This document shows, in pieces, positions 52,775-60,414 of a stretch of 64,000 bases of DNA. Each line of letters starts with the position of its first letter. Position 1 is the first letter of the stretch. The notes beneath the pieces are model-generated. The model saw nothing but the letters and a program-made list of their open reading frames with translations. It did no database searches and had not been told where the DNA came from. Position numbers and translations under genes: made by a program. Origin of the DNA: Streptomyces viridiviolaceus. GTDB lineage: Bacteria; Actinomycetota; Actinomycetes; Streptomycetales; Streptomycetaceae. The DNA is taken from assembly GCF_014650995.1 (NCBI RefSeq), contig NZ_BMWA01000036.1:1-64000 (forward strand), read 5' to 3'.

Positions 52775-52895
52775 TGTCACGTTGGCTGTCACATTGACGG
52801 CAGATACGGGGGTTGAGGGGCGTTTCCCCATCAGAGCGCGTGACAGCCGGAGCGTGACAAGCGGCGTGACACCCGCGTGACAGGGGTGCGTGACA
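52775..52895. repeat. Cluster of TGTCAC/GTGACA hexamers
   Basis: Seven copies in 120 bases: TGTCAC at 52775 and 52787 (12 apart) and GTGACA at 52840, 52854, 52866, 52877 and 52890 (steps of 14, 12, 11 and 13). Most GTGACA copies are preceded by GC. Spacing near one helical turn suggests a multi-site operator upstream of the membrane-protein gene at 53064. Confidence 0.55.
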
Positions 52896-53063
52896 CCTCG
52901 ATTCCGGGGCGGCCTGCCGGAACACGCCCTCGCAGTGCAACTGTCCTCTGACACTGGACATGGAGGCCAGGAAAGTTGGACAACCACTACGTTCCTGCCT
53001 TCGACGTTGGACCGAGGGGGCTGGGGGCTCCCCTCAAGACAGAGGCCAGGGTTGGATGGGGGG

Positions 53064-54485
53064 ATGCGAAGATCCACGGTTTGGACACGCGGGTGGGGGG
53101 CGGCGGCGCTGATATGCGCGGCGGCGGTGGTTGTCCTTCCCGCCGTACGGTTCACTGCTGCGGCGCCGCGCGTCGACATGCTGGTCGCGATGATGATGGC
53201 GCTCGTGTGCGGCCTGGGGTGGGTGGCGGCCACACGCCGGGCGCCCGCGCTGGAGCCGGGCCCGCCCGCCCCCGGCCTCGACGAGAAGCTCCCGCCGATC
53301 CCCTCGGTACTCCCCCGGCCTTTCCCCGTCCCGCTCGGCCCCGCGTTCGCCCTCATGCTTGCTGCCACCGCCATCGCCTCGGCGTTCCTCGTGGGGCTGC
53401 GGCCGGACGGCGCCCAGGGCGAGGCGCTCGACGAGATCCAGCGCGCGCAGCCGCGGGTGTCGACGGGGACCGTCGTCCGGGTTGACGGCGAGGAGTTCAC
53501 CGGCGTCGGGAAGGGCAAGCGGAGCGGCGGCGGTTACTACTTCGCCGATCTGCAAGTCGAGCTGGCAGATCACACGTTGCTCGCCGTGGACCGCGGGATC
53601 GTCGGCTCGTCCCCGGAGGAGGGCATGCACGTCCAGATCCTGCACGCCCCCGGCCGCCCCGAACTGGGCGGCTGGGTGGACGACGGTGAGGACCTCTCGT
53701 CGTATCTCTCGCCCTGGTACGTGCCCCTGAACGGCGGAACGCTGATGCCGTTCGCGGTTCTCCTGCTCGTGGCGTGCTGGGCCGCCGCCATGGTGAACTC
53801 TGAGCGGGTCGCGGAGTACGGTCCGCGCAGGCTGCTGACGGAGGACGCGGCGGCGGGGCAGGTGAACGCCGGGTATGTGGAGCGGCTGACCGCGGTACAC
53901 GACGCCCGCACCACGGTCGGCGGCCGGGCCGGCAGCACCAAGGTGGTCGACAGGGTCCGGCTGAGCGCCATGGTCGACGGTGTCGCCTCGGTCGAACTCT
54001 GTGTCCACCGCGCCGACGTCCTCGCCCTGGCGACGGATTTCGGCGAGACGACCGGCTGGCTGGTCTGGGCCCGGCGTTGGACCATGGTGAACGGCAAGAG
54101 CACGGTCCCGGCGGTCTTCGTCGCCCCTGACGGCCGGACCTTCACCTGCTCCGTCCCCCGCGCCGACATCCGCCGCCTGACCGACGCCGCCAGGGGGACG
54201 CAGGAGGCGACCACCCCCGGCACGGCGACCCGTCCCTGGGAGGGCGTCTGCCGCACCTCCCCCGGCATCCGGCTCACGGCCGTCGGGCTGTACGCGGCAG
54301 CCGGGGTGTCCCTGCTCCCAGCCCTGACCGGGAACGCCGGCCACCTCACCGGCTACCTCCCGCTCGCCCTCACGCCCGTCGCCGCCATACTGACAGCCGC
54401 ACTCGTGGTCCCCAGCTGGCGCCGCACCCTGCCGCTTCCGGGCTGGGAACGGCGGACGAGCCGGAACGCACGCGTACGCGCGTGA
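53064..54485 (+). CDS. Large membrane protein of unknown function
   Basis: A 473-residue protein using ATG 53064 with GGATGGGGG upstream; an upstream in-frame GTG at 52890 lacks support. About six hydrophobic segments: two near the N-terminus (ALICAAAVVVLPAVRFTAAA, DMLVAMMMALVCGLGWVAAT), one at about 95-115 (FALMLAATAIASAFLVGL), one at about 230-250 (MPFAVLLLVACWAAAMV) and two at the C-terminus. Soluble parts at about 130-220 and 260-400 face one side. Found in Streptomyces as a hypothetical membrane protein; no catalytic motif is visible. The GTGACA cluster lies upstream and a terminator downstream. Confidence 0.75.
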   Translation: MRRSTVWTRGWGAAALICAAAVVVLPAVRFTAAAPRVDMLVAMMMALVCGLGWVAATRRAPALEPGPPAPGLDEKLPPIPSVLPRPFPVPLGPAFALMLAATAIASAFLVGLRPDGAQGEALDEIQRAQPRVSTGTVVRVDGEEFTGVGKGKRSGGGYYFADLQVELADHTLLAVDRGIVGSSPEEGMHVQILHAPGRPELGGWVDDGEDLSSYLSPWYVPLNGGTLMPFAVLLLVACWAAAMVNSERVAEYGPRRLLTEDAAAGQVNAGYVERLTAVHDARTTVGGRAGSTKVVDRVRLSAMVDGVASVELCVHRADVLALATDFGETTGWLVWARRWTMVNGKSTVPAVFVAPDGRTFTCSVPRADIRRLTDAARGTQEATTPGTATRPWEGVCRTSPGIRLTAVGLYAAAGVSLLPALTGNAGHLTGYLPLALTPVAAILTAALVVPSWRRTLPLPGWERRTSRNARVRA

Positions 54486-54620
54486 CAGGACGATCGGTGG
54501 CCGGCTTCGACGAGCGGGCCACCCGCCGCGGCGGAACCTCAGCCTGCCTGCTTCGGTCTGGATCCGACACCAGTGGCAAAGAGTCCAGGTTCGCTGGCAG
54601 AAGACACAGTGCAACCTCCC

Positions 54621-54648
54621 CGGGCCCGCCGGCTCTCCGGCGGGCCCG
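54621..54648. terminator. Terminator between converging genes
   Basis: Perfect 12-bp stem (54621-54632 and 54637-54648, CGGGCCCGCCGG and complement) with loop CTCT, between the membrane-protein stop (54485, plus) and the hypothetical gene stop (54667, minus). Confidence 0.75.
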
Positions 54649-54666
54649 TGGTCGCCAGGGTGCACT

Positions 54667-55055
54667 TCAGACGGTCCGCGTGGCAGGCGCGGCCTCCAGG
54701 CGGTCCAGGCGTTCATACAGGGCCCGGACGAGCCGGGCGCTGTTCTGGGCGCAGTGTGCGGTGCCCTGGCCGGTTGGGAGAGGCGGCCGGCTGCTTCGTG
54801 AAGGATGACTGCGGCGAGGGCGCCGCGGCCGTCGTTCTTCGGCAGGGCGGCGGCGTGGCGCTGGACGTCGGCGGCGAGGGCGCGGGCGTGCCCGGTGAGC
54901 TGGAGAGCGATCCGCTCGTAGTCGCGGGGCGTGAGGTTCGGGTTCTGCCACGCGAGGACGGCGGTGACGCGTGCTTCGTACGGGGCGCGTTCCAGCGGCA
55001 GTTCGGCGTCGACCATGCCGTGGGGGTCGTGGAGCACGGTGTGGGTGTCGCTCAC
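54667..55055 (-). pseudogene. Small hypothetical protein with a frameshift near its C-terminus
   Basis: GTG 55055 overlaps the stop of the upstream small gene (GTGA). The frame reads ELPLERAPYEARVTAVLAWQ, NPNLTPRDYERIALQLTGHA and GALAAVILHEAAGRLSQP; near 54770 coding moves to another frame, ending AHCAQNSARLVRALYERLDR and a stop at 54667. The joined protein would have about 129 residues. It belongs to a helical Streptomyces family I cannot name. One indel separates it from an intact gene. Confidence 0.6.
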
Positions 55056-55237
55056 CGGCGCCTCGCCGCGTCGTCCTGGTCGTGGTCGCCGGTGCGGTCG
55101 TCCGGGGCGGCCTGGGCGAGGAAGCGGGCGTAGCCGCGGTCGGCGCGTGCCAGCAGGGCCGGGGAAGGCCGGCCGAAGGCGGGCGGCTGGAGGCCGCGTC
55201 CTTCGGGTGCGGGTCCGGCGGGTGTGGGCGCGCTCAT
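55052..55237 (-). CDS. Small hypothetical protein in an overlapping gene string
   Basis: A 61-residue protein, ATG 55237 after AAGGCGG. It opens MSAPTPAGPAPEGRGLQPP and ends in a charged tail. Its ATGA overlaps the end of a further upstream frame (ADEARRAALRGGLRSVERHR, stop 55236-55234) and its stop overlaps the next start. Three overlapping frames argue that this was a real operon. Function unknown. Confidence 0.5.
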   Translation of the reverse strand: MSAPTPAGPAPEGRGLQPPAFGRPSPALLARADRGYARFLAQAAPDDRTGDHDQDDAARRR

Positions 55238-55464
55238 GGGGCACCGCCTTCTGTTGCTGGGTTGCGTCGGTGTCGTTCGACGCTGCGGAGGCCGCCGCGC
55301 AGAGCGGCGCGCCTCGTCGGCCACCGGCCGCCATGGGGGCATCGATGACCAGCCCAGACGTCACACTCAGTGTCCGCTGCAGCGATGGTGCGGTTCTGGA
55401 GGATGAGCATGGAAGCACACGAGTCTCGCCACCGTGTGCCTTGCCTTCCTCCTTCCGGTGATCG

Positions 55465-55692
55465 GTGGATGCAGTGGAGCCGGCCGTCGTCGACGGGATG
55501 ACGCTCCGCGAGGCCGCGGGCCGTGTCGCGGGTTTCGCCTCAGAGCTTGGTTGCGCGGCGATCTTCCACGCCCACACCCACACGATCCCCCTCCGACCCC
55601 GCGGTGGAGCCTGCCACGACGCCGCCCTCCGGACGGCAGAGCGGGCCGGCTGTTCGCGCCTCCGATTGACCTTCCTAGGGCTCCTAGGTTAA
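55465..55692 (+). CDS. Possible small hypothetical protein
   Basis: A 75-codon frame from GTG 55465 with the stretch LREAAGRVAGFASELGCAAI and HAHTHTIPLRPRGG. The ribosome site is weak and no family is recognised. It may be a fragment. Confidence 0.25.
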   Translation: MDAVEPAVVDGMTLREAAGRVAGFASELGCAAIFHAHTHTIPLRPRGGACHDAALRTAERAGCSRLRLTFLGLLG

Positions 55693-55709
55693 AACCTAGA
55701 AGTCCAAGG
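55684..55709 (+). promoter_or_regulatory. Palindromic operator candidate upstream of the TetR gene
   Basis: CTAGGTT-AA-AACCTAG (55684-55699) is a 16-base palindrome, followed by a 14-base motif CTAGAAGTCCAAGG (55696-55709) that recurs with one change at 36451-36464. It precedes GGGAGG and the TetR start, so autoregulation is likely. Confidence 0.6.
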
Positions 55710-55754
55710 ATCTGGGAGGGTGCATGGCGCGGGCCGGGCTGACAGGCGGAGCGG

Positions 55755-56321
55755 GTGACGATCGCGGGCGCCGAGCTGGCGGACGAGGTTGGGCTCGACC
55801 AGGTGACCATGTCGCAGGTCGCGCGGCGGCTGGGCGTGAAGGATGCGAGCCTTTATACGCACGTCCGCAACCTGGAGGACCTGCGGGGACGGATCGCGCT
55901 TTTGGCGGCGGACGAGAAGACCATCCGCATCGCGGAGGCGACCACCGGCCGGTCGGGCAGAGACGCTCTGATCGCCTCTGCGAACGCCTGGCGGGAGTAC
56001 GCGCACAAGCACCCGGGCCGCTACACAGCGACGCAGGCCCCGCTACAGATCGACCCTGATCCGGCCGCGACAGCACCCGGACCGCGGCGCGCGGTCGAGC
56101 TGACCTACGGCATGCTGCGCGGCTACGGACTTGCCGAGCCCGACCTGACCGACGCGGTCCGTCTGCTGCGCAGCACATTCCACGGGTTCGTCGCCTTGGA
56201 GGCTGCGGGCGGGTTCGCACACGAGCGTTCGCCGCAGCACACCTGGGTCCGCGCCCTCGACGCCCTGCACACCCTCCTGGAGCACCGGCCCCGTCCCGAG
56301 AAGGAGACCCAGCATGACTGA
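55755..56321 (+). CDS. TetR-family regulator with a disturbed N-terminus
   Basis: The HTH is at residues about 3-45 (AGAELADEVGLDQVTMSQVA, then RLGVKDASLYTHVRNLEDL), followed by a TetR_C-type domain. The natural start seems to be ATG 55724 (GGGAGG upstream, MARAGLT), but one extra base near 55743 puts it out of frame. Translation could still begin at GTG 55755 (GGCGGAG 5 bases upstream), giving 188 residues that lack only about 10. The stop overlaps the hydrolase start by 8 bases, so both genes are coupled. Confidence 0.8.
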   Translation: MTIAGAELADEVGLDQVTMSQVARRLGVKDASLYTHVRNLEDLRGRIALLAADEKTIRIAEATTGRSGRDALIASANAWREYAHKHPGRYTATQAPLQIDPDPAATAPGPRRAVELTYGMLRGYGLAEPDLTDAVRLLRSTFHGFVALEAAGGFAHERSPQHTWVRALDALHTLLEHRPRPEKETQHD

Positions 56322-57150
56322 CCCGACCATCGGCAGCCTGCGCGTGAACGGTGCCACCCTGCACTATGAAGTGCGCGGCCAGGGACCGCTCCTGCTGCTG
56401 ATCCCCGGAGGGACGGGCGGCACGGCCTCCTTCGACGGCATCGCCGACGACCTGGCCGCCGAATACACCGTCGCGACCTACGACCCGCGCGGCATGTCCC
56501 GGAGCACACTGGACGACCCCGAGGCCGAGCAGCGAGTGGCCGAGCACGCCGACGACGCGTTCCGGGTACTGGAACTGATGTCGCCCAATGAGCCCGCCCG
56601 AGTGTTCGGCACGAGCTCGGGGGCGATCGCCGCAATGCACCTGCTCACCACCCACCCCGAACGCGTCGCACGAGTCGTGGCGCACGAGCCGCCGTTGGTG
56701 GAGGTTCTTCCGGACGCCTCCGAACATCGCGCGCTCATCGCCCGTGTGAAGGAGACCTTCCGCACGCAGGGGCACATGCCGGCGATGGCCGTGTTCGCCG
56801 CGGGGCTGAAGAAGGACGACGACACCACCGAGCCGGAAGCCGAGATCAAGCTGCCGCCCCAAGCAGCGGCACGGGCTGAGCGGACGATGGCCAACTTGCC
56901 GTACTTCATTGGACACATCGTGCCCAGCTTCATGTCCTACATCCCGGACATCCACCGGCTGGAGGCGCTGTCGGACCAGCTCGTACTCGCGTGCGGCGAG
57001 GACTCACGTGGCGAGCTGCCCTACCGTCCAGCCGCTTCCCTGGCCGAGCGCCTCGGCATGGAACTCCAGCACTTCCCCGGCGGGCACACCGGCCTGACCA
57101 CACACCCCGCCGAGTTCGGCGAACTCCTGCAGAAGGCCCTCCGCGCCTGA
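56314..57150 (+). CDS. Alpha/beta hydrolase coupled to a TetR regulator
   Basis: A 278-residue serine hydrolase. Oxyanion region IPGGTGG (30-36), nucleophile Ser101 in GTSSG, and a likely catalytic His in FPGGHTGL near the C-terminus. No signal peptide. AAGGAGA precedes ATG 56314. The gene overlaps the TetR regulator and is probably its target. Substrate unknown; the family includes esterases, lactonases and haloperoxidase-like enzymes. Confidence 0.87.
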   Translation: MTDPTIGSLRVNGATLHYEVRGQGPLLLLIPGGTGGTASFDGIADDLAAEYTVATYDPRGMSRSTLDDPEAEQRVAEHADDAFRVLELMSPNEPARVFGTSSGAIAAMHLLTTHPERVARVVAHEPPLVEVLPDASEHRALIARVKETFRTQGHMPAMAVFAAGLKKDDDTTEPEAEIKLPPQAAARAERTMANLPYFIGHIVPSFMSYIPDIHRLEALSDQLVLACGEDSRGELPYRPAASLAERLGMELQHFPGGHTGLTTHPAEFGELLQKALRA

Positions 57151-57269
57151 ATCTCCGTCCCAACCACGTCGAAGACACAGGGCCGCCATGTGACAGCGAA
57201 CCGGGGAACCCACAGCAGCATCCGGCCTAAGAACGGCTAACACAATGAGGTGGATCGCCCCTGGCAGCC

Positions 57270-57465
57270 GTGCCTGACGGCGAGTTGGGCGTTCCGCTGG
57301 ACGCGGGGACTTCACCGTGGGTCGTGCCGGATGACTTGTGGGAGCGGATCGAGCCGCTGATCCCGAAGAAGGAGCGGCGGTTCCGCTACCCCGGCCGCCT
57401 ACCCGTCCCGGACGCCAGGTCCTGTGCGGGATCCTGTACGTACTGCACACCGACCCACGTACTCG
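57270..57465 (+). pseudogene. N-terminal fragment of an IS5-group transposase
   Basis: The frame reads SPWVVPDDLWERIEPLIPKK, ERRFRYPGRLPVPD, then after a one-base shift RQVLCGILYVLHTD and loses homology at about 57465. This is the conserved start of IS5-group transposases. A C-terminal piece in the same direction is at 59618-59765. Confidence 0.75.
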
Positions 57466-57760
57466 GCGTAGGCCGATCCGCGGCCGGGGAAGTTGACCCG
57501 GCACCCGGGCCGAGGGGCGCGACCACGCCGGAGACTTCGCTGCCCAGGACGAACGGCCGCGTCCAGGCCGGCCGGAGCGCGGCCGGAACGTTGTCGAAGC
57601 CGCGGCGTGCGTAGAGGTCCGGCGGGTTGACGCCGGCCGCGTACACCCGCTCGAGCACCTCGCCCGGCCCTGGCTCCGGCCGGGCCACCTCTTCGTGAAC
57701 CAGGTGCTCGGGCCCGCCGATGGCGTGCAGCCGTACGACGTGCATCGTCGCTGTTCCCAT
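57466..57760 (-). pseudogene. N-terminal fragment of an MDR oxidoreductase
   Basis: ATG 57760 encodes MHVVRLHAIGGPEHLVHEEV, ARPEPGPGEVLERVYAAGVN and RPFVLGSEVSGVVAPLGPG, the catalytic-domain start of a quinone-oxidoreductase-type MDR enzyme. Near 57470 homology ends at the IS5 fragment. The NADPH-binding domain is missing. Confidence 0.75.
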
Positions 57761-57801
57761 GTCTTTCCGCCTTCGGGTGCCGGACGGACTGCCGGTCGTG
57801 G

Positions 57802-58242
57802 TCATCGGGTGGGCCGGTAATAGGCCGCTACGGGGTCGCGCGCCTCGTCGTGGAGGGCCGGACCGTCGTGCGGCACCGTCGGCCAGGCGCCCGACGGCGG
57901 GTTGAGCGCGACGAGTTGCTCGGTCGACAGCGCGTAGACGACCCGGCCGATGCCAGAGCGGACGATGCCGCCGTCGCACATGCCGCACGGCTGGCAGCTG
58001 GTGTACAGGGTGGTACGGGCAGCCGTGTCCGGGTCGAGTTCGCGGGCCGCCCAGCGGGCGAGCTTCAGTTCCGGGTGGGCGGTGATGTCGTTGTCCCGCC
58101 GGACCGTGTTGTGGGCTTCCGCGAGCACGGTGCCGTCCGGCCCGGCCAGAAGGGAACCGTACGGCGCGTCGCCCAGGGCGACCGCGTGGGCGGCGATGCC
58201 GATGGCACGCCGCAAAAGGGCCTCGTCGGCCGAGGTGATCAC
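57802..58242 (-). CDS. Nucleoside/cytosine deaminase-family protein
   Basis: A 146-residue zinc deaminase. GTG 58242 is preferred because its GTGA overlaps the preceding stop and TGGAGC lies upstream; ATG 58287 is possible. Zinc and catalytic residues: His56 and Glu58 in HPELK, and Cys86 and Cys89 in PCGMC. This is the CMP/dCMP-guanine deaminase fold. It is coupled to the LLM oxidoreductase gene; a role in base, pterin or small heterocycle metabolism is possible. Confidence 0.88.
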   Translation of the reverse strand: MITSADEALLRRAIGIAAHAVALGDAPYGSLLAGPDGTVLAEAHNTVRRDNDITAHPELKLARWAARELDPDTAARTTLYTSCQPCGMCDGGIVRSGIGRVVYALSTEQLVALNPPSGAWPTVPHDGPALHDEARDPVAAYYRPTR

Positions 58243-59051
58243 GATCGAGTGCTCCAGTGGGTGGCCACGATGGTGAGTGCCCGCCATGCCGCGTCGGGCC
58301 GACGGGTCTCTTCCGGGTCTCCGTGGTAGGGGTCGAGTACGACGGTGTCCGCGCCCAGCAGGCGCAACTGGTCGAGATCGTCGAGGATCTGTTCGTCGGT
58401 GCCGACGCCGGCGGGCCGGTCGGAGGCGTCGACCGGTGCGCTGGTGACGCGCAGGGCGATGCGGGGCGCGAACCCCGGCAGCGCGTGCCGTCGCAGGACC
58501 GCGCGCATGTGGGGGAGGGAGAGCCGCAGCGGGTGCCAGGCGTCACCGAACCTCACGGCGCGCCGCAGGGCCGCCTCGCTGTGGCCGCCGATCCAGACAG
58601 GAACGTCGCCCTCCTGGCGCCCCGCGTCCCTGGCCTCCCGGAGGATGCCAAGACACTCGTCCGTCAGCCGGCCACGCGCGGTGAACGGCACGCCCAGCGC
58701 CTCGAATTCCTGCCGGGCCCAGCCGACGCCCACCCCGAGGACGAAGCGACCGCCGCTCAGTTGGTGGAGGTTGGCAGCCATGCGGGCCACCAACAGGGGA
58801 TGCCGGTACGGCAGGACGAGCACGGTCGTGCCCAGCCGCACCGTGGTAGTGAGACCGGCCAGCCACGACAGGGTGGTGAACGGCTCGTAGAACGGCTCCG
58901 GGTACCGCTCGGCCACGTCCGGCGTGACCGCCACATGGTCCGACACCATGAGGGCGCCGAAGCCGAGGCCCTCCGCGAGCCGCGCCCATTCACGCAGGAT
59001 GCCGGGATCGGTTCCCGGGCCGAAATTCGGTACATTGACGCCGAGTTGCAT
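58239..59051 (-). CDS. LLM-class F420-dependent oxidoreductase
   Basis: A 270-residue luciferase-like TIM-barrel enzyme. Motifs: MQLGVNVPNFGPGTDPGILR (start), FGALMVSDHVAVTP, TVLVLPYRHPLLVARMAANL, and LSGGRFVLGVGVGWARQEFE, the typical F420-type LLM signature. Such enzymes reduce or oxidise small molecules with coenzyme F420. It is divergent from an Lrp-type regulator (93-base gap) and overlaps the deaminase gene by 4 bases. Confidence 0.9.
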   Translation of the reverse strand: MQLGVNVPNFGPGTDPGILREWARLAEGLGFGALMVSDHVAVTPDVAERYPEPFYEPFTTLSWLAGLTTTVRLGTTVLVLPYRHPLLVARMAANLHQLSGGRFVLGVGVGWARQEFEALGVPFTARGRLTDECLGILREARDAGRQEGDVPVWIGGHSEAALRRAVRFGDAWHPLRLSLPHMRAVLRRHALPGFAPRIALRVTSAPVDASDRPAGVGTDEQILDDLDQLRLLGADTVVLDPYHGDPEETRRPDAAWRALTIVATHWSTRS

Positions 59052-59144
59052 GGCACGAGGCTATCCCGGTGATCATGGCGCACGGAACCGAGAACTCCCT
59101 GCGTAGCTGCTGCTTCTCCGTGATTTTGTTGGTACTTTCGCCGC

Positions 59145-59594
59145 ATGGCCGGGAACCTTGACCACGTCGACTGGGCGATCATCGAACAGCTGCAACGGGA
59201 GGCCCGCATCTCCCTCAGCGAACTGGGCCGCCGCGTGAACCTCAGCCCATCGGCCACCACCGAACGCGTCCGCAATCTGGAGGCCTTGGGCATCATCACG
59301 GGCTACCGTGCCGAGATCGACCTGGCCAAGGTCGGCTACCCCGTCCTCGCCGTCGTCCGCCTCAAATATCCGGGCAACCGCCACGAACCGCTGCGCCGCC
59401 TCCTCGCCGAACGCCGGGAGATCCTGGAGTGCCTGCGCACCACCGGCAACGACTGCTACACCCTGAAGGTGGCCGCGACCTCCATGGAACACCTGGAGAC
59501 CCTCATGGACGAACTCGCCGGCTTCGGCAGCACCACCACGAGCGTCGTCTACAGCCAGACCCTCCCCTACCGCGGCCCCACCGCCCCAAACTGA
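59145..59594 (+). CDS. Lrp/AsnC-family transcriptional regulator
   Basis: A 149-residue regulator of normal length. The winged helix occupies residues 5-60 (IEQLQREARISLSELGRRVN, then SPSATTERVRNLEALGIITG) and the RAM effector domain residues 65-145 (LAVVRLKYPGN, TTGNDCYTLKVAATSMEHLE). It responds to amino acids or a similar ligand and is divergently placed to control the LLM oxidoreductase-deaminase pair. Confidence 0.92.
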   Translation: MAGNLDHVDWAIIEQLQREARISLSELGRRVNLSPSATTERVRNLEALGIITGYRAEIDLAKVGYPVLAVVRLKYPGNRHEPLRRLLAERREILECLRTTGNDCYTLKVAATSMEHLETLMDELAGFGSTTTSVVYSQTLPYRGPTAPN

Positions 59595-59617
59595 CAACAG
59601 ACCCGCCATGCGGCTTG

Positions 59618-59765
59618 GTCGGCACCGTTGGGCGGTCGAGCGCACCATGTCCTGTTGGGTGGCTGCCGCCGATCGCACCGCCGCTACGAACGCAAGGCCG
59701 AGCACTTCCTGGCCTTCGTTGCCATCGCCTGCAGCCTGATCTGCTACCGCCGACTCACCAAATGA
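59618..59765 (+). pseudogene. C-terminal fragment of an IS5-group transposase
   Basis: Plus-strand frames give LGRHRWAVERTMS, then after a frame change RRYERKAEHFLAFVAIACSL and ICYRRLTK with a stop at 59765. This is the conserved end of an IS5-group transposase (RWvVERT...ERR...LaCsiIc.RRl.K) and fits the N-terminal piece at 57270-57465. Confidence 0.7.
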
Positions 59766-59775
59766 GACGATACCT

Positions 59776-59797
59776 TAAAGCCAATATCTTTGCTCTT
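59776..59797 (+). promoter_or_regulatory. Candidate TetR operator in front of its own gene
   Basis: TAAAGCCA-N6-TTGCTCTT matches, with the same 6-base spacer, the perfect repeat TAAAGCAA-N6-TTGCTTTA at 63085-63106 before the MFS gene. TTTGCTCT is repeated directly after it. ATG 59815 follows 17 bases later. Confidence 0.5.
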
Positions 59798-59814
59798 TGC
59801 TCTACACTTGTTTC

Positions 59815-60414
59815 ATGGCCACTTCAGAGCAGCAGCAGACCGCGAGCCGACCCGGCGGGCGCAGCGCTCGTGTCCTGGCCGCTGTGGAACAGGCTGCCAC
59901 TGAATTGATCTGCGAGCGTGGCCCCGAACAGATCTCGATCCCCGCGGTCGCTGCGCGCGCAGGGGTCAACCCGACGAGCATTTATCGACGCTGGGGCGAT
60001 GTGCATCAGCTGCTCACCTGGGTCGCCGAGAGCCGCCTGACGTCGGACTCCTTGCCGCCGGACACCGGCAGCCTCCGCGGCGATCTCCGCAGGTGGGCGC
60101 AGCTGTTGCTCGAGCACATCAGCACGCCTGAAGGCAGCGCGTCCCTCCGTACCGTTGTCAACGCGGTCGGCGATGGTGAGGTCCGGGACCGCTGCCTGCG
60201 CAGGCGAGTGGATCAGATCGACTTGATCCGCGCCCGCGCTCGCGCCCGCGGCGAGAAGCCCCCGGCCACCGGGAAGGTGATGGACCAGGTCGTGGCTCCG
60301 CTGCATTTCCGCGTCCTGTTCGGCATCGAACCGACGGACGCCGCCTGTGCCCGCGCCTTGGTGGACGGTCTCCTCGCCGCCGCCCCGGCCGTGGACAGCG
60401 GCCAAGGTGAGTGA
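59815..60414 (+). CDS. TetR/AcrR-family regulator
   Basis: A 199-residue regulator starting at ATG 59815. The HTH lies at residues about 20-65 (AATELICERGPEQISIPAVA, then AGVNPTSIYRRWGDVHQLL). The C-terminal domain (LRRWAQLLLEHISTPEGSAS) is of the TetR_C_16/AcrR exporter-regulator type. The next gene, a PucR-type regulator, overlaps its stop. The similar operator-like sequences before this gene and before the MFS gene suggest it represses both. Confidence 0.9.
   Translation: MATSEQQQTASRPGGRSARVLAAVEQAATELICERGPEQISIPAVAARAGVNPTSIYRRWGDVHQLLTWVAESRLTSDSLPPDTGSLRGDLRRWAQLLLEHISTPEGSASLRTVVNAVGDGEVRDRCLRRRVDQIDLIRARARARGEKPPATGKVMDQVVAPLHFRVLFGIEPTDAACARALVDGLLAAAPAVDSGQGE

Noticed and set aside
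52787..52813. TGTCACA as a second ECF41 promoter
   Set aside because: The required CGTC at 16 bases is absent (GGGT is there). It is better explained as part of the TGTCAC/GTGACA cluster.
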